Shown here one piece after another: positions 49,806 through 50,059 of a stretch of 50,059 nucleotides of DNA. The DNA comes from Gamarada debralockiae (taxonomy: Eukaryota; Ascomycota; Leotiomycetes; Helotiales; Hyphodiscaceae). The stretch covers positions 1-50,059 of the forward strand of contig NXFV01001754.1 of the NCBI GenBank assembly GCA_002803225.1, written 5' to 3'. Position 1 is the first letter of the stretch. Each line of letters starts with the position of its first letter. A program made the translations under genes and the position numbers. The notes under the pieces were generated by a model. That model saw only the letters and a program-made list of their open reading frames with translations, did not search any database and was not told where the DNA came from.

Positions 49806-50059
49806 TTTACACCAAAAATACTGATTTTCAAGTATTTTTAATTGTACTAAAAATTAATAAAATTATATAAGACTTTAAATATAAGTTCTTTAAATATAAA
49901 TAAATAAATATTAAAAATATAAAAATATTTAAAGCCTAGATTATTATATAACTAAAGCTTAAAGTTGTCTCATATAAATTACATATAAAATAAAATGATT
50001 AATAACTTTTAAAATAATATTAGTAAAAGTAAGAAATTTAATATAATAATTAGTTATAT
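49806..50059. repeat. AT-rich block at window edge
   Basis: About 250 bp of nearly pure A/T, like the island at 32.3 kb. No frame or motif. It continues beyond the window. Confidence 0.75.

Overview
The window is chromosomal DNA of a filamentous ascomycete (Pezizomycotina; class not resolvable from sequence alone). Evidence: genes are well separated and cut by short introns (about 45-110 bp, GTAAGT-type donors, CTAAC/CTGAC branch sites, YAG acceptors). There are HET-domain remnants, a NACHT-ankyrin STAND receptor, fungal multi-pass membrane proteins, AT-rich islands, and relics whose stops often look like C-to-T or G-to-A changes, as expected after repeat-induced point mutation (RIP) or long decay. 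No rRNA, tRNA or CRISPR was recognised.

Layout. 0-2.5 kb: a 454-bp TA-flanked MITE, a frameshifted C2H2 zinc-finger relic and weak minus-strand coding. 2.5-5.2 kb: an F-box/DUF7730-like gene and a two-exon RanBP2-type zinc-finger gene with a HEPN-like R-x4-H motif. 5.2-8.3 kb: a decayed ZNFX1-like helicase N-terminus and an AT-rich inverted-repeat element. 8.3-12.3 kb: an intact seven-helix membrane protein and a broken secreted Ser-rich gene. 12.3-24.2 kb: gene-poor and repeat-rich, holding scrambled pieces of a salicylate-hydroxylase-like FAD monooxygenase (13.4, 14.2-14.65 and 23.3-24.1 kb), minisatellites, and one intact three-exon membrane gene (18.7-20.7 kb). 24.9-26.6 kb: an intact Gfo/Idh/MocA oxidoreductase. 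27-34.3 kb: an incompatibility-type locus, with a NACHT-ankyrin gene between two decayed HET genes. 36.4-39.8 kb: a 1136-aa, mostly disordered protein. 40-41.5 kb: two small or uncertain genes. 43-47.6 kb: a 16-exon HMT1/ABCB6-type ABC half-transporter. 48.3-49.4 kb: SGT2. The right end runs into C-rich repeats and an AT-rich block.

The right flank (36-49.4 kb) reads as conserved genome. The left and centre (0-35 kb) are accessory: intact lineage-type genes sit among relics of self/non-self recognition genes, RNA-silencing-type helicase, secreted proteins and transposons. I resolved exon structures by hand for six genes: 4082-5200, 18743-20740, 24947-26627, 43012-47629, 48299-49397 and, tentatively, 40935-41546. 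Phases were checked for all except the last. No operon-like organisation is expected or seen.
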